Below are positions 28,866-31,851 of a DNA stretch of 31,851 bases, in pieces. A program made the translations under genes and the position numbers. This DNA is from an uncultured Rivibacter sp. (GTDB lineage Bacteria; Pseudomonadota; Gammaproteobacteria; Burkholderiales; Burkholderiaceae). The first letter of the stretch is position 1; each line of letters starts with the position of its first letter. The notes below the pieces were generated by a model. It did no database searches. It was not told the DNA's origin and worked only from the letters and a program-made list of their open reading frames with translations. The DNA lies in contig CAMLNA010000040.1 in the NCBI GenBank assembly GCA_946481025.1, positions 1 to 31,851 on the forward strand, read 5' to 3'.

Positions 28866-29321
28866 TCACTCCCCCGTGTAGCTCCAGGCAACGAGTTCCA
28901 GCCGGTCGTTCCGGCGATCGAAGCGCAGCACCAGGCCGTCGCGGGTGCCCCGCCAGCGGTACCACAGCCACAGCGCATGAGGCGCGGGTGGCTCGCGCAG
29001 CTCGGCAGGCAGCAGGCGCTGGGCCGGCTCATCGGCACGCCATTGCGCGTCAGGGGCACCGAGCAGGGAAACGACCTGCTGGCGGGTGGTGAGCGGCCGT
29101 GCTGCAAGGCCCCGCCGCAGCGACTCCATCACCTCGTGCTTGCGCCCGCCCCAGCGGTCGACCGCTTCGTTGCGCGAGGCGCCGTCGAAATGGCCGTGCT
29201 GCGCCTGGAGCTGCCGGTATTCGGCGCCCAGCGCCTGCAAGGGCGCGTCGAACGCGGGCGCTTCGGCGGCCGATGCGGCGACCGCCGTGACTGCAATGGC
29301 AACGGCAATGACTGGACGCAT
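28866..29321 (-). CDS. small exported protein with a BamE-like sequence pattern
   Basis: Function not recognised. The 151-residue product starts with a signal peptide, MRPVIAVAIAVTAVAASAAEA, likely cut after ASA near residue 18; no lipobox Cys is present. A charged helical stretch (25-75) follows. The C-terminal half reads LTTRQQVVSLLGAPD (77-91) then LWLWYRWRGTRDGLVLRFD (117-135). The pattern 'T..QV..LLG.P ... W.Y.W...D.L...F' recalls the SmpA/BamE fold, but this is only a resemblance. The ATG at 29321 has AGGGAG upstream; a longer frame to 29411 reads through a hairpin and is unlikely. It lies between rnr and the carboxypeptidase on the same strand. Confidence 0.65.
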   Translation of the reverse strand: MRPVIAVAIAVTAVAASAAEAPAFDAPLQALGAEYRQLQAQHGHFDGASRNEAVDRWGGRKHEVMESLRRGLAARPLTTRQQVVSLLGAPDAQWRADEPAQRLLPAELREPPAPHALWLWYRWRGTRDGLVLRFDRRNDRLELVAWSYTGE

Positions 29322-29403
29322 TGCAACTCCCTGGCTGGTGTCCTGCCCCGTCTGCTGCGGGGTGCCGCAGTGTCGGAAAGGGAACGGTCGTGCGCAAGTG
29401 CAA

Positions 29404-29443
29404 GACCCCACTGGCGCGCAGGAAGCTGTGCGCCAGTGGGGTC
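29404..29443 (-). terminator. long hairpin downstream of rnr
   Basis: GACCCCACTGGCGC (29404-29417) pairs perfectly with 29430-29443, and three more pairs (one G-U) extend it to 17 bp around a 6-base loop. It begins 44 bases beyond the rnr stop and 83 bases before the start of the small exported protein. There is no T run on either side (minus strand continues TTGCACTTGCG), so it is either an imperfect terminator or an mRNA-stabilising stem. Confidence 0.55.
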
Positions 29444-29486
29444 CGGGGTGCTACGGCAAGTCGAGAGAGAACCGAGCGGGTGGGTC

Positions 29487-31724
29487 TCAGCCGCGGCGCG
29501 TGCGCTTGCCCTTGCGCTCCGCGCGCACTTCCTGCGCCCGCCGCGCCGCAGCGACCTTGTCGGGTTGCACCGCCGAAACGCGGCCATTCGGTGCGGGAGG
29601 CGTTGCGCCCTTCTTGGTCCGCCCGCCCTTCTTGACCGCTCGATCCGCTTCCTGAAGGCCCTTGAGCGTCTCGACGGCCGAGGTGGACTTGCCGTCGGCG
29701 GCACGATGGCTTCTCGGCGCGATGCCGTCGCGCACCAGGCGGAAGTCGATCTTGCGTCCGTCGAGGTCGACCCGGCTCACCTGAACGCGCACGCGAGCTC
29801 CGGTGGCGTACCGGACACCGGTGCGTTCGCCGCGCAGCTCCTGGCGGGCCTCGTCGAAGCGGAAGTACTCGCCGCCCAGTTCGGTGATGTGCACCAGGCC
29901 TTCGACATACAGCTCGTCGAGCTGCACGAACAGGCCGAAGGTGGTCACCGCGCTGACGGTGCCGCCGTATTCCTCGCCCAGGTGCTCGCGCATGTACTTG
30001 CACTTGAGCCAGGCCTCGACGTCGCGCGAAGCCTCGTCGGCGCGCCGTTCGTTGGCGCTGCAGTGGGCGCCTGCGCCTTCCCAGGCCTCGGCCTCCTCGC
30101 GGGAAGCCTGTGCCGCCTTGCTGCCCCGTGCGGGTTTGGGCGAGTCGGCCAATTGCGCCAGGTGCAAGTGATAGCGCTTGCCCGCCAGGATCGCCTTGAT
30201 GACGCGGTGCACCAGCAGGTCGGGGTAGCGCCGGATCGGGCTCGTGAAGTGGGTGTAGGCCTCGTATGCCAGGCCGAAGTGCCCGCTGTTGGCCGGCGTG
30301 TAGATCGCCTGCTGCATGGAGCGCAGCAGCATGGTGTGGATCTGCTGCGCGTCGGGGCGGTCCTTGGTGGCCGCCGCGATGGCCTGGAACTCCGCCGGCG
30401 TGGGCTCGTCGCTGATCGACAAACCCAGGCCCAGCGAGCGCAGGTAGTTCTGCAGGATGGTCTTCTTTTCGGGCGTGGGGCCTTCGTGCACCCGGTACAG
30501 CGCCGCGTGCTTCGCCTGCGCGATGAATTCCGCGGAGCAGACGTTGGCTGCCAGCATCGCTTCTTCGATCAGGCGGTGCGCGTCGTTGCGCACGTGCGGC
30601 ACGATCTTCTCGATGCGGCCGTTTTCGTCGCAGACGATCTTCGTCTCGGTGGTTTCGAAGTCGACCGCGCCGCGCGCGTTGCGCGCCTTCAACAAGGCGC
30701 GGAACACCTCGTGCAGGTGCAGCAGGTGCGGCACGAGTTCGGCGCGGCGCTGCGCTTCGGGGCCGCGCGTGTTGGCCAGGATGGCCGCGACCTCGGTGTA
30801 GGTGAAGCGCGCATGCGAGCAGATGACGGCCGGGTAGAACTGGTAGGCGTGGATCTCGCCACCTTCGGTGATGAGCATGTCGCACACCATCGACAACCGG
30901 TCTTCGTACGGGTTGAGCGAACACAGGCCGTTGGAGAGCTTCTCCGGCAGCATCGGGATCACGCGGCGCGGGAAGTACACCGAAGTGGCGCGCTCGTAGG
31001 CATCGTCGTCGAGCGGCTCTCCCGGCTTCACGTAGTGGCTCACATCGGCGATGGCGACCACGAGACGCCAGCCATTGGGCGCCTTGCCTCGCCCGCCGAC
31101 CCTGGCCGGCTCGCAATACACCGCGTCGTCGAAGTCGCGGGCGTCTTCGCCGTCGATGGTGACCAGCGGCACGTCGGTGAGGTCGATGCGCTGCTTGCGG
31201 TCGGCGGCCCGGATCTTGTCGGGCAGCTTGGCGGTCTGCGCCATCGTCTCGGGCGAGAAGCGATGCGGCACTTCGTACTTGCGCACAGCGATCTCGATCT
31301 CCATGCCAGGGTCGTCGATCTCGCCGAGCACTTCGGTCACGCGGCCCACCGGCTGCGAATACAGCGACGGCGGCTCGGTCAGCTCCACCGCCACCACCTG
31401 CCCCACCTCGGCATCGGCCGTGGCGTTCTTGGGAATGAGGATGTCCTGTCCGTAGCGGTTGTCCTCGGGCGCCACCAGCCAGACGCCCGCCTCGTGCAGC
31501 AGGCGCCCGATGATGGGCGACTTGCGACGCTCGAGGATCTCGAGCACCCGACCTTCGGGCCGGCCCTTGCGGTCGTAGCGGATGATGCGCACCCGCACGC
31601 GGTCGCGGTGCAGCACCGCACGCATTTCCTGCGGCGAGAGATGGACGTCGGCTTCGGCGTCGGCGCGCTGCACGAAGCCGTGCCCGTCGCGGTGGCCTTG
31701 CACCGTGCCGTCGACTTCACTCAT
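29487..31724 (-). CDS. rnr: ribonuclease R
   Basis: Processive 3'-5' exoribonuclease of the RNB family that degrades structured RNA and takes part in rRNA quality control and trans-translation. From the ATG at 31724 (GGGG about 8 bases upstream) it has 745 residues; another ATG six codons earlier (31742) has no Shine-Dalgarno. Cold-shock domains lie at about 1-150. The RNB domain has the catalytic aspartates D191, D197, D199 and D200 in IDGEDARDFDDA, and FTSPIRRYPDLLVHR (493-507). An S1 domain (about 585-665) includes GTVSAVTTFGLFVQL, and a Lys/Arg-rich tail (about 670-745) ends RKGKRTRRG. It lacks the N-terminal helix-turn-helix domain of E. coli RNase R. The gene diverges from tRNA-Leu. Confidence 0.95.
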   Translation of the reverse strand: MSEVDGTVQGHRDGHGFVQRADAEADVHLSPQEMRAVLHRDRVRVRIIRYDRKGRPEGRVLEILERRKSPIIGRLLHEAGVWLVAPEDNRYGQDILIPKNATADAEVGQVVAVELTEPPSLYSQPVGRVTEVLGEIDDPGMEIEIAVRKYEVPHRFSPETMAQTAKLPDKIRAADRKQRIDLTDVPLVTIDGEDARDFDDAVYCEPARVGGRGKAPNGWRLVVAIADVSHYVKPGEPLDDDAYERATSVYFPRRVIPMLPEKLSNGLCSLNPYEDRLSMVCDMLITEGGEIHAYQFYPAVICSHARFTYTEVAAILANTRGPEAQRRAELVPHLLHLHEVFRALLKARNARGAVDFETTETKIVCDENGRIEKIVPHVRNDAHRLIEEAMLAANVCSAEFIAQAKHAALYRVHEGPTPEKKTILQNYLRSLGLGLSISDEPTPAEFQAIAAATKDRPDAQQIHTMLLRSMQQAIYTPANSGHFGLAYEAYTHFTSPIRRYPDLLVHRVIKAILAGKRYHLHLAQLADSPKPARGSKAAQASREEAEAWEGAGAHCSANERRADEASRDVEAWLKCKYMREHLGEEYGGTVSAVTTFGLFVQLDELYVEGLVHITELGGEYFRFDEARQELRGERTGVRYATGARVRVQVSRVDLDGRKIDFRLVRDGIAPRSHRAADGKSTSAVETLKGLQEADRAVKKGGRTKKGATPPAPNGRVSAVQPDKVAAARRAQEVRAERKGKRTRRG

Positions 31725-31750
31725 CAATGCTGCCCCGATCATCGAGACAG

Positions 31751-31780
31751 TTGCTTTGTTTTCGTTTTTGATGCTAGAAT
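31751..31780 (+). promoter_or_regulatory. promoter of tRNA-Leu
   Basis: TTGCTT (31751-31756) and TAGAAT (31775-31780) are separated by 18 bases and lie 17 bases before the tRNA. The -10 is good and the -35 weak. The spacer is T-rich, unlike the GC-rich surroundings. Transcription would start near 31787. The rnr promoter must share this 70-base region on the other strand but is not recognised. Confidence 0.6.
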
Positions 31781-31797
31781 CTCCGTCTTCAGTACCT

Positions 31798-31851
<54 letters not shown>

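Noticed and set aside
29346..29362. CCCCG-N7-CGGGG inverted repeat upstream of the small exported protein
   Set aside because: Short stem with a 7-base loop in GC-rich sequence; no supporting context.

Overview
The window is high-GC, almost fully coding chromosome of a betaproteobacterium, most likely order Burkholderiales (Rubrivivax/Leptothrix/Comamonadaceae-like). The evidence is the gene order rpsF-priB-rpsR, the long rpsB-to-rnhB envelope operon, divergent ppsA/ppsR, and typical protein lengths. Genus is not resolved. No insertion sequence, prophage, CRISPR array or defence island is visible. This is mostly core genome, and I did not find an undescribed multi-gene system.

Layout. (1) 1-1049, minus: promoter and structured leader, then rpsF, priB and rpsR; rpsR runs off the left edge. 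(2) 1074-5697, minus: ppsA (PEP synthase) followed by a VC_2705-type sodium:solute (acetate-like) symporter. A hairpin and a 14-codon upstream reading frame precede the symporter. (3) 5900-6721, plus: ppsR, the kinase/phosphorylase that controls PpsA, divergent from ppsA. (4) 6715-21938, minus: one run of 16 genes, rpsB, tsf, pyrH, frr, uppS, cdsA, dxr, rseP, bamA, skp, lpxD, fabZ, lpxA, lpxB, rnhB and a TrmH-family RNA methyltransferase. Most junctions downstream of frr are overlaps or gaps under 30 bases. (5) 21947-26307, plus: an amidase, a DadA-like D-amino acid dehydrogenase overlapping it by 4 bases, and a bifunctional NAD(P)HX repair enzyme. (6) 26389-31724, minus: RNase R, a small exported protein with a BamE-like sequence pattern, and a secreted M14 zinc carboxypeptidase with PKD and PPC domains. 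(7) 31751-31851, plus: promoter and 5' part of tRNA-Leu(CAG), cut by the right edge.

How the genes work together. The large operon joins translation (S2, EF-Ts, ribosome recycling factor), UMP supply, isoprenoid and undecaprenyl carriers (Dxr, UppS), phospholipid precursor (CdsA), site-2 proteolysis (RseP), outer-membrane protein insertion (BamA, Skp) and lipid A synthesis (LpxD, FabZ, LpxA, LpxB). PpsA, PpsR and the symporter fit growth on organic acids through gluconeogenesis. The points most worth checking are a Phe at the LpxA acyl-chain ruler position, the hairpin/upstream-frame leader and EF-hand-like loop of the symporter, the folded rpsF leader, a 14-bp tandem duplication at the pyrH/frr junction, and an amidase gene with no Shine-Dalgarno that may be leaderless. 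No gap between genes exceeds about 200 bases.
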